DNA of 21,208 bases. Source: an uncultured Alkalilimnicola sp. (lineage in GTDB: Bacteria > Pseudomonadota > Gammaproteobacteria > Nitrococcales > AK92). Under the pieces are notes generated by a model. That model searched no databases. It was not told the origin of the DNA and saw nothing but the letters and a program-made list of their open reading frames with translations. Numbering within the stretch: position 1 is the first letter of the stretch; every line of letters begins with the position of its first letter. The stretch covers positions 1 to 21,208 of the forward strand of contig CALGAN010000090.1 in the NCBI GenBank assembly GCA_937951875.1, written 5' to 3'. Shown here piece by piece: positions 14,458-21,208 of this stretch. The position numbers were made by a program, and so were the translations under genes.

Positions 14458-15201
14458 TCAGTAGTAGGTGATGTTGGAAGCGGTGCAGTTGCCCGGCGCG
14501 AAGCCGATGCAGGTGGTCGTGCCCCGCTGGACGCGGCTGTTGGTGATGCGCGCCGTGCTCACCGGGCTGTCGGTGCGGAAGATCCCTTCCTTCATGCCGG
14601 AGATGTCGCAGCGGTCGAAGGTCACGTCGATGCGGTAAGTCGTGCCGCCGTTCTGGCGCAGCGCCTTGCCGGCGTTGCGGATGATGCAGTTGCTGACGTG
14701 CAGCGTGGACGGCGCGTTGACCTGGAAGAACTTGTCGTCGGCGTTGTAGCCCTCAATGTTGCGGACGATGACGGTGCCGGACGACTTGATGGTCAGCGCA
14801 TCCTCGCCGACGTCGTTCCAGGTGATGTTGTCCAGCGTGGCGCCGTTGTAGACGTGGATGCCGTCCGCGCCGTTGTGGCCGATCACCACGTTCTTGAGCG
14901 TGGCGCCGTTCTCCACGCGGAAGATCGGCTTCTGGTTCTCCGACTGGGAGCCGTCGCCCAGGGCGCTGGTCGCGGTGTAGACGCGGCAGCCGCCGTCGAA
15001 GGTGCCGCTGGTCACGCGGATCGTTTCGCTGACCCAGACGATCGGCCCCTGGCCGCAGGAAGCGCCGGTGATTTCGTTGCTGCCGCCCCCGCTGCCGCCG
15101 TCGGCGGGCGGATTGATCGCGGGCGAGGCGACTGGGTAGGCGAGGATCGCCGGCAACGCGGCGTACTTACACAACTGACGAGCGAACGTTGGCAGGCGCA
15201 T
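14458..15201 (-). CDS. Secreted pectate lyase, polysaccharide lyase family 3
   Basis: A 247-residue exported protein with the PL3 right-handed beta-helix pattern; such enzymes cleave de-esterified polygalacturonate by beta-elimination with Ca2+. The N terminus (MRLPTFARQLCKYAALPAILAYPVASPA) is a signal peptide, followed by a Gly/Ser-rich linker (32-43). Family marks: ETIRV..GTFDGGCRVY (59-75), KPIFRVENGATLKNVVIGHNGADGIHVYNG (91-120), ATLDNITWNDVGEDALTIK (121-139), ADDKFFQVN (154-162) and ALRQNGG (180-186). The acidic NDVGEDA and DDK groups, with Lys139 and Arg182, sit where PL3 enzymes keep Ca2+- and substrate-binding residues. AAGGAGA (15210-15216) is a strong ribosome site placing the start here, not at the in-frame ATG at 15285. 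A sigma70-type promoter lies about 65 bases upstream. PL3 domains also occur in HrpW-type secreted effectors, but here there is a Sec signal and no harpin region. Confidence 0.87.
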   Translation of the reverse strand: MRLPTFARQLCKYAALPAILAYPVASPAINPPADGGSGGGSNEITGASCGQGPIVWVSETIRVTSGTFDGGCRVYTATSALGDGSQSENQKPIFRVENGATLKNVVIGHNGADGIHVYNGATLDNITWNDVGEDALTIKSSGTVIVRNIEGYNADDKFFQVNAPSTLHVSNCIIRNAGKALRQNGGTTYRIDVTFDRCDISGMKEGIFRTDSPVSTARITNSRVQRGTTTCIGFAPGNCTASNITYY

Positions 15202-15267
15202 TGGGCGTGGTCTCCTTGGTTTTGGTTGTGTCGGCATCCAGCCGGTACCGATGCCCGGCAGGCTTGC

Positions 15268-15296
15268 TCTATAGACCAAGCCCAAATGAGTCTCAA
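15268..15296 (-). promoter_or_regulatory. Sigma70-type promoter of the pectate lyase gene
   Basis: On the - strand TTGAGA (15291-15296) and TATAGA (15268-15273) are 17 bases apart, matching -35 and -10 consensus at five of six and five of six positions by eye. Transcription would start near 15261, leaving a leader of about 60 bases with the ribosome site AAGGAGA. This promoter also excludes the upstream ATG at 15285, which would lie before the transcript start. Confidence 0.7.
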
Positions 15297-15425
15297 GTTG
15301 AGTGCATTTTTGAATTTTGCTCTTTGGCGCCGATGGCTTAGGCGTGGCGTGTTCCTTAAGAAGGCGGCTGTTCGTGCCGGGAAGGCTCCGGGCTCACCGG
15401 CTTGGAGCCGAAAGCGATGGGGCGT

Positions 15426-16475
15426 TCACCGCTTGGGCACCAGCACCTCGGCGTAGCCGATGCCGCGCTGCGGCCGGTCGGGCTGCTGGTAGCGCAGATC
15501 CCAGATCCGCACCCGCCAGCCCTGCGGCGTTTCCTCCACCTGCCAGTAGGGATAGCGCATCCAGTTGACGAAGCCGCGCACCGACTCGTCCGCCAGCGCT
15601 TGGCGCACCACGGCGTCGGGCTGGCGGCGGGGCAGCTCGGTCACGTCGCCGTGGGGCTGCACGATTCGGTAGCGGTCGTCGTAGACCAGCACCAGCCGGT
15701 GCGCGAACGGCACGCCCGGGCTGGGATTGGCCTGCGCTTCCAGCGGCGCGGGGAAGCGGGCGGCGGCTTCGGCCTCAGCGAGGCGGGCGACGCCGTAGAC
15801 GGCGCAGACGTACAGCACTAGCGTGGCGAAGCTGAACCGCGCTACCGCCGCGCTGGGCCACGGCCGGCGCCAGCGCAGCACGGCCAGCAGCGCCACGCCG
15901 GCCAGCCAGACCAGCTTGACGGCGAGTGGCGCGCGGTCGGTTACCAGCACCAGCGCCGAGGTCAGCGCCGCCAGCACGATCCAGCCGGTCAGCGCCAGCC
16001 GGCCGTGAGAGCGGGCCAGGAGCACGCCGGCGGCGGCGAGCAGCCAGACCCACGGATCGATGATGAACAGCGTGTCGCCGTAGAACCAGCGCTGGTCGAA
16101 CGGCATGAGCAGGCGCACGCCGTAGGTGTTGAGCCAGTCCAGCAGCGGATGCGTCCAGACCGCGAGAAAGCTCAGCGCCAGGATCGCGCCTGGCCGGAAC
16201 GGCGGACTCGAATCATCCGCGCGGGCGCCGCGCCAGCGGTGCCAGAGCCACAAACCCGCCGTCAGCAGCAGCGGCAACGCGACGAGGGCGAGCACACCGT
16301 GGGTGAGACCGCGGCGCAAATACAGCGCCGTATCGTCGCCCCCGAGATGGGCGAGAGCGTCGACATCCGCCAGGTTCGCGCCGATCAGCAGGCAGGCGGT
16401 GGCGTAGCGGGAGGCGCGCTTGAGCCCGGTTTCCGCCAGGGCGGCGCCGACCAGGGTATGAGCGACGGGATCCAT
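15426..16475 (-). CDS. YdjM-like inner-membrane metal-dependent hydrolase
   Basis: A 349-residue membrane protein of the YdjM/DUF457 family of putative metal-dependent hydrolases. The N-terminal part has the family's His/Asp pattern: MDPVAHTLVGAALAETGLKR (His6), GANLADVDALAH (33-44), RRGLTHGVLAL (54-64) and FLAVWTHPLLDWLNTYGVRL (102-121), residues thought to bind metal within or near the membrane. About five or six hydrophobic helices lie between 60 and 235. The last 110 residues form a soluble domain with aromatic and charged residues (FAHRLVLVYDDRYRIVQ, YPYWQVEETPQGWRVRIWDLRY). YdjM of E. coli is SOS-regulated; I see no clear LexA box here. No substrate is known for the family. The gene diverges from selO with a 156-base gap. 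Confidence 0.82.
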   Translation of the reverse strand: MDPVAHTLVGAALAETGLKRASRYATACLLIGANLADVDALAHLGGDDTALYLRRGLTHGVLALVALPLLLTAGLWLWHRWRGARADDSSPPFRPGAILALSFLAVWTHPLLDWLNTYGVRLLMPFDQRWFYGDTLFIIDPWVWLLAAAGVLLARSHGRLALTGWIVLAALTSALVLVTDRAPLAVKLVWLAGVALLAVLRWRRPWPSAAVARFSFATLVLYVCAVYGVARLAEAEAAARFPAPLEAQANPSPGVPFAHRLVLVYDDRYRIVQPHGDVTELPRRQPDAVVRQALADESVRGFVNWMRYPYWQVEETPQGWRVRIWDLRYQQPDRPQRGIGYAEVLVPKR

Positions 16476-16631
16476 CGTTGGGCCTTGGGAGCGAAGCGTT
16501 CGACATCGATGACCGTGACCGGCTCAGGGTACCCTATCCGCTCCGCCGAGGCAGGCCGTGCCGGTCGGGGGAATTCCGCCCCGCCGCTGGGGTCTGAATA
16601 CTTCATTGGCCGCGCCCGCACTGGAGTCTGC

Positions 16632-18110
16632 ATGTTCCCGACCTTTACCCCGCATTACCGCCGCCTGCCGCCCCACTTCTACGAGCGCTTCGATCCGGAG
16701 CCGGTGTCCGCGCCGCGCCTGATCGCCTTCAACGGTGCGCTGGCCGAGGAGCTGGGCTTCGACCTGGCCGCCTTCGACCCGGAGCAGGCCGCCCGCTATT
16801 TCGCCGGCAACGCGGTGCCGGACGGTTGCGAGCCGCTGGCGCAGGCCTATGCCGGCCATCAGTTCGGCGTCTTCGTGCCGCGCCTGGGCGATGGCCGGGC
16901 GGTGCTGCTCGGCGAGGTGATCGACCGCCAGGGGCGGCTGCGTGACATCCAGCTTAAGGGCGCCGGCCGGACGCCGTTCGCGCGCGGCGGCGACGGCCGC
17001 GCCCCACTTGGGCCGGTGCTGCGTGAGTACCTGGTCAGCGAGGCCATGCACGCCATGGGCGTGCCCAGCACCCGCTCGCTGGCGGCGGTGGCGAGCGGCG
17101 AGCCGGTGTACCGGGAGCGGGCGCTGCCCGGCGGGATCCTCACTCGCGTGGCGGCTAGCCATATCCGCGTCGGCACCTTCGAGTACTTCGCCGCGCGCGG
17201 CGATCTCGACGGCCTGCGCATCCTCGCCGAGCACGTCATCGCGCGGCATTACCCGGCGCTGGCGGAAACCGCCCCGGAGCGGCGCTACCTGGCGCTGCTG
17301 GAAGCCGTGCAGGCGCGGCAGGCGGCGCTGGTGGCGCGCTGGATGGGGCTCGGCTTCATCCACGGCGTCATGAACACCGACAACACCGCCGTTTCCGGCG
17401 AGACCATCGACTACGGCCCCTGCGCCTTCCTGGAGGCCTATGACCCACGCACGGTGTTCAGCGCCATCGACCGCAACGGGCGCTACGCCTACGGCAACCA
17501 GCCCGGCATCGCCCAGTGGAACATGGCCCGCTTCGCCGAAACGCTGCTGCCGCTGATCGACGCCGACCCCGAGCGGGCGATCGAGCCGGCCGTCGCCATC
17601 CTGCAACGCTTCGGCGAGCGCTACCAGGCCGAGTGGGCGGCGGTGATGCGCGCCAAGCTCGGTCTGGCGCGCGAGGAGGACGAGGATATCGCGCTGGCCG
17701 AGGCGCTGCTGGACGCCATGCTGGTCGGCGGCGCGGACTTCACCCTGACCTTCCGCCTCCTGGCCGATTGCGCCGAGAGCATCGCCGCCGACGTGGCGCT
17801 GCTTGCCCTGTTCCAGCGCCCCGACGCCATCCAGGCTTGGCTGAATCACTGGCGGCAGCGGCTGGCGCGCGAGGCACAGGCACCGCAAGCCATCGCCGCG
17901 CGGATGCGCGCGGTCAATCCGCTGTACATCCCGCGCAACCACCTGGTCGAGGAAGCGATCCAGGCGGCGGTCGAGGAGGGGGATTACGCTCCGTTCCATG
18001 AGCTGCGCGCCGTGCTGGAACGGCCGTTCGCGGAACAGCCAGGCCGCGAGCGCTACGCCGCACCGGCCAGGCCGGAACAGCGGGTGTTGCGGACGTTTTG
18101 TGGGACGTGA
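16632..18110 (+). CDS. selO: SelO/YdiU pseudokinase-fold protein adenylyltransferase (AMPylator)
   Basis: A 492-residue SelO homologue. These proteins have a flipped protein-kinase-like active site and transfer AMP to Ser/Thr/Tyr of target proteins, helping in redox stress responses. Motifs: the N-terminal QAYAGHQFGVF (71-81), DIQLKGAGRTPFAR (105-118) with ATP-binding Lys109, REYLVSEAMHAMGVPSTRSL (131-150), the catalytic-loop equivalent GFIHGVMNTDN (241-251) with Asp250, and DYGPCAFLE (260-268) with metal-binding Asp260. Cys264 and the near-terminal Cys490 (TFCGT) match positions that in E. coli SelO can form a regulatory disulfide; Cys takes the place where mitochondrial SelO has selenocysteine. 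GGAG (16623-16626) precedes the ATG; a long open frame upstream is antisense to the YdjM-like gene and is not part of this protein. Length is normal. Confidence 0.93.
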   Translation: MFPTFTPHYRRLPPHFYERFDPEPVSAPRLIAFNGALAEELGFDLAAFDPEQAARYFAGNAVPDGCEPLAQAYAGHQFGVFVPRLGDGRAVLLGEVIDRQGRLRDIQLKGAGRTPFARGGDGRAPLGPVLREYLVSEAMHAMGVPSTRSLAAVASGEPVYRERALPGGILTRVAASHIRVGTFEYFAARGDLDGLRILAEHVIARHYPALAETAPERRYLALLEAVQARQAALVARWMGLGFIHGVMNTDNTAVSGETIDYGPCAFLEAYDPRTVFSAIDRNGRYAYGNQPGIAQWNMARFAETLLPLIDADPERAIEPAVAILQRFGERYQAEWAAVMRAKLGLAREEDEDIALAEALLDAMLVGGADFTLTFRLLADCAESIAADVALLALFQRPDAIQAWLNHWRQRLAREAQAPQAIAARMRAVNPLYIPRNHLVEEAIQAAVEEGDYAPFHELRAVLERPFAEQPGRERYAAPARPEQRVLRTFCGT

Positions 18111-18299
18111 GAGGGGCGAGGTCAGTCTTTGTCGTAACCAACCGCGAAGCACCGACTCGACCCCGCGCACTTACGAAACAGCACACTGCCTAGCAGCCGC
18201 CCATAGCCGCGCCCAGGTATACTGCCCGCAGCACGAACGGCCCATCGTTGCTGTCCGAGGCGCTATGCTGTGCAGGCCTCTCATCTCGACGAACCGCGC

Positions 18300-19799
18300 A
18301 TGAACATCCTTTACGACGAACGTCTCGATGGCCCGCTGCCCCCGGTGGACAAGGCCGCGGTGCTGGCCGAGCTGCGGGCGCGGCTGCCGGAGCTGGAGGT
18401 ACTGCACGAGCCGGAGGCGCTCAAGCCCTACGAGTGCGACGGGCTGTCGGCCTATCGGGTCACGCCCATGCTGGTGGTGCTGCCGCGCCGTGTCGAGGAG
18501 GTGCAGGAGATCCTCAGGCTCTGCCACGAGCGGCGCGTGCCGGTGGTGGCGCGCGGGGCGGGGACGGGGCTGTCCGGTGGCGCGTTGCCGCTGGAGCGGG
18601 GCATCCTGCTGGTGATGAGCCGCTTCAACCGCATCCTCGAAATCAACCCGGAAGGCCGCTACGCCCGGGTGCAGCCCGGGGTGCGCAATCTGGCCATTTC
18701 CCAGGCGGCGGCGCCTTACGGCCTGTACTACGCGCCCGATCCGTCGTCGCAGATCGCCTGCACCATCGGCGGCAACGTCGCCGAGAACGCCGGCGGCGTG
18801 CATTGCCTCAAGTACGGCCTGACCGTCCATAACCTGCTCAAGGTGGAGATCCTCACCATCGAGGGCGAGCGGCTGGTGCTCGGCGCGGACGCGCTGGACG
18901 CGCCCGGTTTCGACCTGCTGGCGCTGTTCACCGGCTCGGAGGGCATGCTCGGCGTGGTCACCGAGGTGACGGTGAAGCTGCTGCCCAAGCCGGAGGTGGC
19001 GCGGGTGCTGATGGCGAGCTTCGACGACGTGGAGAAGGCCGGGCGGGCGGTGGCCGACATCATCGCCGCCGGCATCGTGCCCGGCGGGCTGGAGATGATG
19101 GACAACCTGTCGATCCGCGCCGCCGAGGATTTCATCCACGCCGGCTATCCGGTGGAGGCCGAGGCCATCCTGCTGTGCGAGCTGGACGGCGTGGAGAGCG
19201 ACGTCGAGGACGACTGCCGGCGGGTGGAGGCGGTGCTCAAGCAGGCCGGCGCCACCGAGGTGCGGCTGGCGCGCGACGAGGCCGAGCGCGCCCGCTTCTG
19301 GGCCGGGCGCAAGAACGCCTTCCCGGCGGTGGGACGGATATCTCCCGACTACTACTGCATGGACGGCACCATCCCGCGGCGTGAGCTGGCGCGCGTGCTG
19401 GCCGGCATCGCCCGGCTCGGAGCCGAGTACGGCCTGCGCGTGGCCAACGTCTTCCACGCCGGCGACGGCAACATGCACCCGCTGATCCTTTACGACGCCA
19501 ACAAGCCCGGCGAGCTGGAGCGCACCGAGGAGCTCGGCGGCAAGATCCTGGAGCTGTGCGTGGCGGTGGGCGGCACCATCACCGGCGAGCACGGCGTCGG
19601 CCGCGAGAAGATCAACCAGATGTGCGTGCAGTTCGGTCCCGACGAGCTGACCGCTTTCCACGCGGTGAAGGCCGCCTTCGATCCGGAAGGGCTGCTCAAC
19701 CCTGGCAAGAACATCCCGACCCTGCACCGCTGCGCGGAGTTCGGCCGCATGCACGTCCATCGCGGCCAGCTGCCATTCCCGGAATTGGAGCGTTTCTAA
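18300..19799 (+). CDS. glcD: Glycolate dehydrogenase FAD-linked subunit GlcD
   Basis: A 499-residue flavoprotein of the VAO/FAD_binding_4 family, the catalytic subunit of the three-part glycolate dehydrogenase that oxidises glycolate (and often D-lactate) to the 2-oxo acid and passes electrons to the chain. Visible parts: the FAD-binding PVVARGAGTGLSGGALP (81-97), the stretch ending CTIGGNVAENAGGVHCLKYG that contacts FAD, GSEGMLGVVTEVTVKLLPKP (about 216-235), and the C-terminal cap with HAGDGNMHP and GEHGVGREK, where the His residues bind metal and substrate. The stop overlaps the glcE start by one base (TAATG), which suggests translational coupling. The gap upstream (18111-18299) should hold the operon promoter; TATACT at 18218-18223 is a possible -10, without a good -35. 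The ribosome site before the ATG is weak. No glcC regulator is visible. Confidence 0.95.
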   Translation: MNILYDERLDGPLPPVDKAAVLAELRARLPELEVLHEPEALKPYECDGLSAYRVTPMLVVLPRRVEEVQEILRLCHERRVPVVARGAGTGLSGGALPLERGILLVMSRFNRILEINPEGRYARVQPGVRNLAISQAAAPYGLYYAPDPSSQIACTIGGNVAENAGGVHCLKYGLTVHNLLKVEILTIEGERLVLGADALDAPGFDLLALFTGSEGMLGVVTEVTVKLLPKPEVARVLMASFDDVEKAGRAVADIIAAGIVPGGLEMMDNLSIRAAEDFIHAGYPVEAEAILLCELDGVESDVEDDCRRVEAVLKQAGATEVRLARDEAERARFWAGRKNAFPAVGRISPDYYCMDGTIPRRELARVLAGIARLGAEYGLRVANVFHAGDGNMHPLILYDANKPGELERTEELGGKILELCVAVGGTITGEHGVGREKINQMCVQFGPDELTAFHAVKAAFDPEGLLNPGKNIPTLHRCAEFGRMHVHRGQLPFPELERF

Positions 19800-20857
19800 T
19801 GACCGCCGCCGACGAAGCGACCGAACTTTTGCTGGCGCAGGTGCGCGCGGCGCTCGCGGACGGGCGGCCGCTGCGCATCGAGGGCAGCGGCAGCAAGGCC
19901 TTCCTCGGCCGCCCGGTCGAGGGCGAGCCGCTCGATGCCCGCGCCCCGCGCGGCATCGTCCGCTACGATCCCACCGAGCTGGTGGTGACGGTGCGCGCCG
20001 GCACGCCGCTGGCGGAGCTGGAGGCGGCCTTGGACGCCGCCGGCCAGATGCTGCCGTTCGAGCCGCCGCATTTCGGCCCGGGCGCCACGGTCGGCGGCAT
20101 GATCGCCACAGGCCTGTCGGGGCCGCGCCGGCCCTGGAGCGGGGCGGTGCGCGACTTCGTGCTCGGCTGCCGGGTGATCACCGGGCTGGGCACGCATGTG
20201 CGCTTCGGCGGCGAGGTGATGAAGAACGTCGCCGGCTACGACGTCTCGCGCCTGATGGCGGGCAGCTTCGGCTGCCTGGGGCTGATCACCGAGGTGTCGC
20301 TGAAGGTGCTGCCCAAACCGCGCGCCCGCCGCAGCCTGCTGTTGGAGATGAGCCTTCCGCAGGCGCTGGCGCGGCTGGCGGAATGGGGCCGGCAGCCGTT
20401 GCCGATCAGCGCCGCCAGCCACGATGGCCGCTACCTGCGGCTGCGCCTGGAGGGCGGCGAGGGCTCGGTGAGCGCGGCCGCCGCGCGGTTCGGCGGCGAG
20501 CCGCTGGACGACGGCTACTGGGAAGCGCTGCGCGAGCTGCGCCTGCCGTTCTTCCTGGATCCGCGCCCGCTGTGGCGGCTGTCGCTGCCGCCGAACACGC
20601 CGCCCCTGGAGCTGCCGGGGGAACAGCTGGTCGACTGGGGCGGCGCGCAGCGTTGGCTGAAGACCGAGGCCGATGCCGAAAACGTGCGCGCCGCCGCGGC
20701 CGCCGTCGGCGGCCACGCCGTCTGTTGGACGCCGGGCCGCACCGACAGCCCCTTCCATCCGCTCACGCCGGTAGCGCTGCGCTACCACCGCCAGCTCAAG
20801 GCCCGGCTCGATCCGCGCGGGATCTTCAATCCCGGCCGGATGTACGCGCAATTCTGA
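19799..20857 (+). CDS. glcE: Glycolate dehydrogenase subunit GlcE
   Basis: A 352-residue FAD-binding subunit that works with GlcD and GlcF; it is a shorter relative of GlcD. It has RIEGSGSKAFLG (about 30-41) at the FAD pyrophosphate loop, GPGATVGGMIATGLSGPRRP (about 97-116), VRDFVLGCRVITGLG (about 118-132), and NVAGYDVSRLMAGSFGCLGLITEVSLKVLPKP (about 143-174). The C terminus, FNPGRMYAQF, is typical of GlcE. The ATG overlaps the glcD stop by one base, and glcF starts nine bases after the stop, so all three are clearly in one operon. An internal GTG or ATG start is not needed. Confidence 0.94.
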   Translation: MTAADEATELLLAQVRAALADGRPLRIEGSGSKAFLGRPVEGEPLDARAPRGIVRYDPTELVVTVRAGTPLAELEAALDAAGQMLPFEPPHFGPGATVGGMIATGLSGPRRPWSGAVRDFVLGCRVITGLGTHVRFGGEVMKNVAGYDVSRLMAGSFGCLGLITEVSLKVLPKPRARRSLLLEMSLPQALARLAEWGRQPLPISAASHDGRYLRLRLEGGEGSVSAAAARFGGEPLDDGYWEALRELRLPFFLDPRPLWRLSLPPNTPPLELPGEQLVDWGGAQRWLKTEADAENVRAAAAAVGGHAVCWTPGRTDSPFHPLTPVALRYHRQLKARLDPRGIFNPGRMYAQF

Positions 20858-20866
20858 GGTCGCCTT

Positions 20867-21208
20867 ATGCAAACCACGCTGAGTGAACAGGCCAGGCGCC
20901 TGCCGCGGGCGGAGGAGGCCGAGCGCATCCTGCGTACCTGTGTGCACTGCGGTTTCTGCAACGCCACCTGTCCGACCTACCAGCTGCTCGGCGACGAGCT
21001 GGACGGCCCGCGCGGGCGCATCTACCTGATCAAGCAGGCGCTGGAAGGCAGCGAGGTGTCGCGGCTCAGCCAAGAGCACCTGGACCGCTGCCTGAGCTGC
21101 CGCAGCTGCGAGACCACCTGCCCGTCCGGAGTGCAGTACCACCACCTGCTCGATATCGGCCGGGATTACCTGGCCGCGCAGCTGCCGCGCCCGCCGCGCG
21201 AGCGGCTG
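20867..21208 (+). CDS. glcF: Glycolate dehydrogenase iron-sulfur subunit GlcF (partial, cut by window end)
   Basis: The first 114 codons of the Fe-S subunit that carries electrons from GlcD/GlcE to the membrane quinone pool. Two ferredoxin-type 4Fe-4S motifs are complete: Cys25-x2-Cys28-x2-Cys31-x3-Cys35-Pro and Cys75-x2-Cys78-x2-Cys81-x3-Cys85-Pro, separated by DGPRGRIYLIKQALEG, a usual GlcF stretch. GAGGT (20856-20860) gives a ribosome site six bases before the ATG, overlapping the glcE stop. The CCG-type domains expected downstream lie beyond the window. Confidence 0.95.
   Translation, partial: MQTTLSEQARRLPRAEEAERILRTCVHCGFCNATCPTYQLLGDELDGPRGRIYLIKQALEGSEVSRLSQEHLDRCLSCRSCETTCPSGVQYHHLLDIGRDYLAAQLPRPPRERL

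Noticed and set aside
172..18153. Exact 14-base match AACCGCGAAGCACC at 172-185 and 18140-18153
   Set aside because: One shared 14-mer is about what chance allows in a 21 kb window, and the flanks do not match.
18171..21145. Long - strand frames opposite glcD, glcE and glcF
   Set aside because: They mirror the codon structure of the glc genes in GC-rich DNA and show no family features.
1..21208. CRISPR array, tRNA or rRNA genes
   Set aside because: No regularly spaced direct repeats and no cloverleaf or rRNA-like conserved stretches were seen on reading either strand.

Overview
The window is about 21 kb of high-GC DNA from what looks like a free-living Gammaproteobacterium. This rests on gene content: a TorF-type porin, SelO/YdiU, TesB and glcDEF, all with Proteobacterial sequence features. 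I cannot fix the genus; a soil or water organism of the Nevskiales/Xanthomonadales type is only a guess.

Left part (1-4200) is accessory DNA. It opens with the last codons and right end of what looks like an IS3-family insertion sequence. Next come a membrane-anchored NERD-domain protein (- strand), a 560-residue fusion of a SAM-dependent methyltransferase with an HNH nuclease (- strand), and, divergent from the latter, a shattered Mrr-like restriction endonuclease pseudogene. Three nuclease-type genes beside an IS end look like a small, eroding defence or nuclease island. The methyltransferase-HNH fusion is the most unusual intact gene here.

Middle part (4316-12360) is all on the + strand: an FMN-dependent 2-hydroxy-acid oxidase of the lactate 2-monooxygenase type; a TorF-family outer-membrane protein with a clear intrinsic terminator; two tandem single-domain globin paralogs about 84% identical; a small ABM-type (dimeric alpha/beta barrel) protein; a patatin-like phospholipase; an acyl-CoA synthetase; and a TesB-type acyl-CoA thioesterase. 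The last three could handle lipid or acyl-CoA turnover, but spacing gives no strong proof that they form one operon.

A gap of nearly 800 bases (12361-13147) carries no gene I can support. It is followed by three - strand genes: a secreted alpha/beta hydrolase with a Ser-Asp-His triad (cutinase/PETase/dienelactone-hydrolase type), a secreted family-3 pectate lyase with a good sigma70-type promoter, and a YdjM-like inner-membrane metal-dependent hydrolase. The first two suggest use of plant-derived polymers.

Right part (16632-21208, + strand) holds SelO and then glcD-glcE-glcF, the three-subunit glycolate dehydrogenase operon, with glcF cut by the window end. With the FMN-dependent oxidase on the left, the window encodes two unrelated ways of oxidising short 2-hydroxy acids.

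Several intergenic gaps contain short C-rich/G-rich hairpins of similar design (near 119-147, 5498-5528, 6639-6654 and 7282-7302), which may be a dispersed repeat family.
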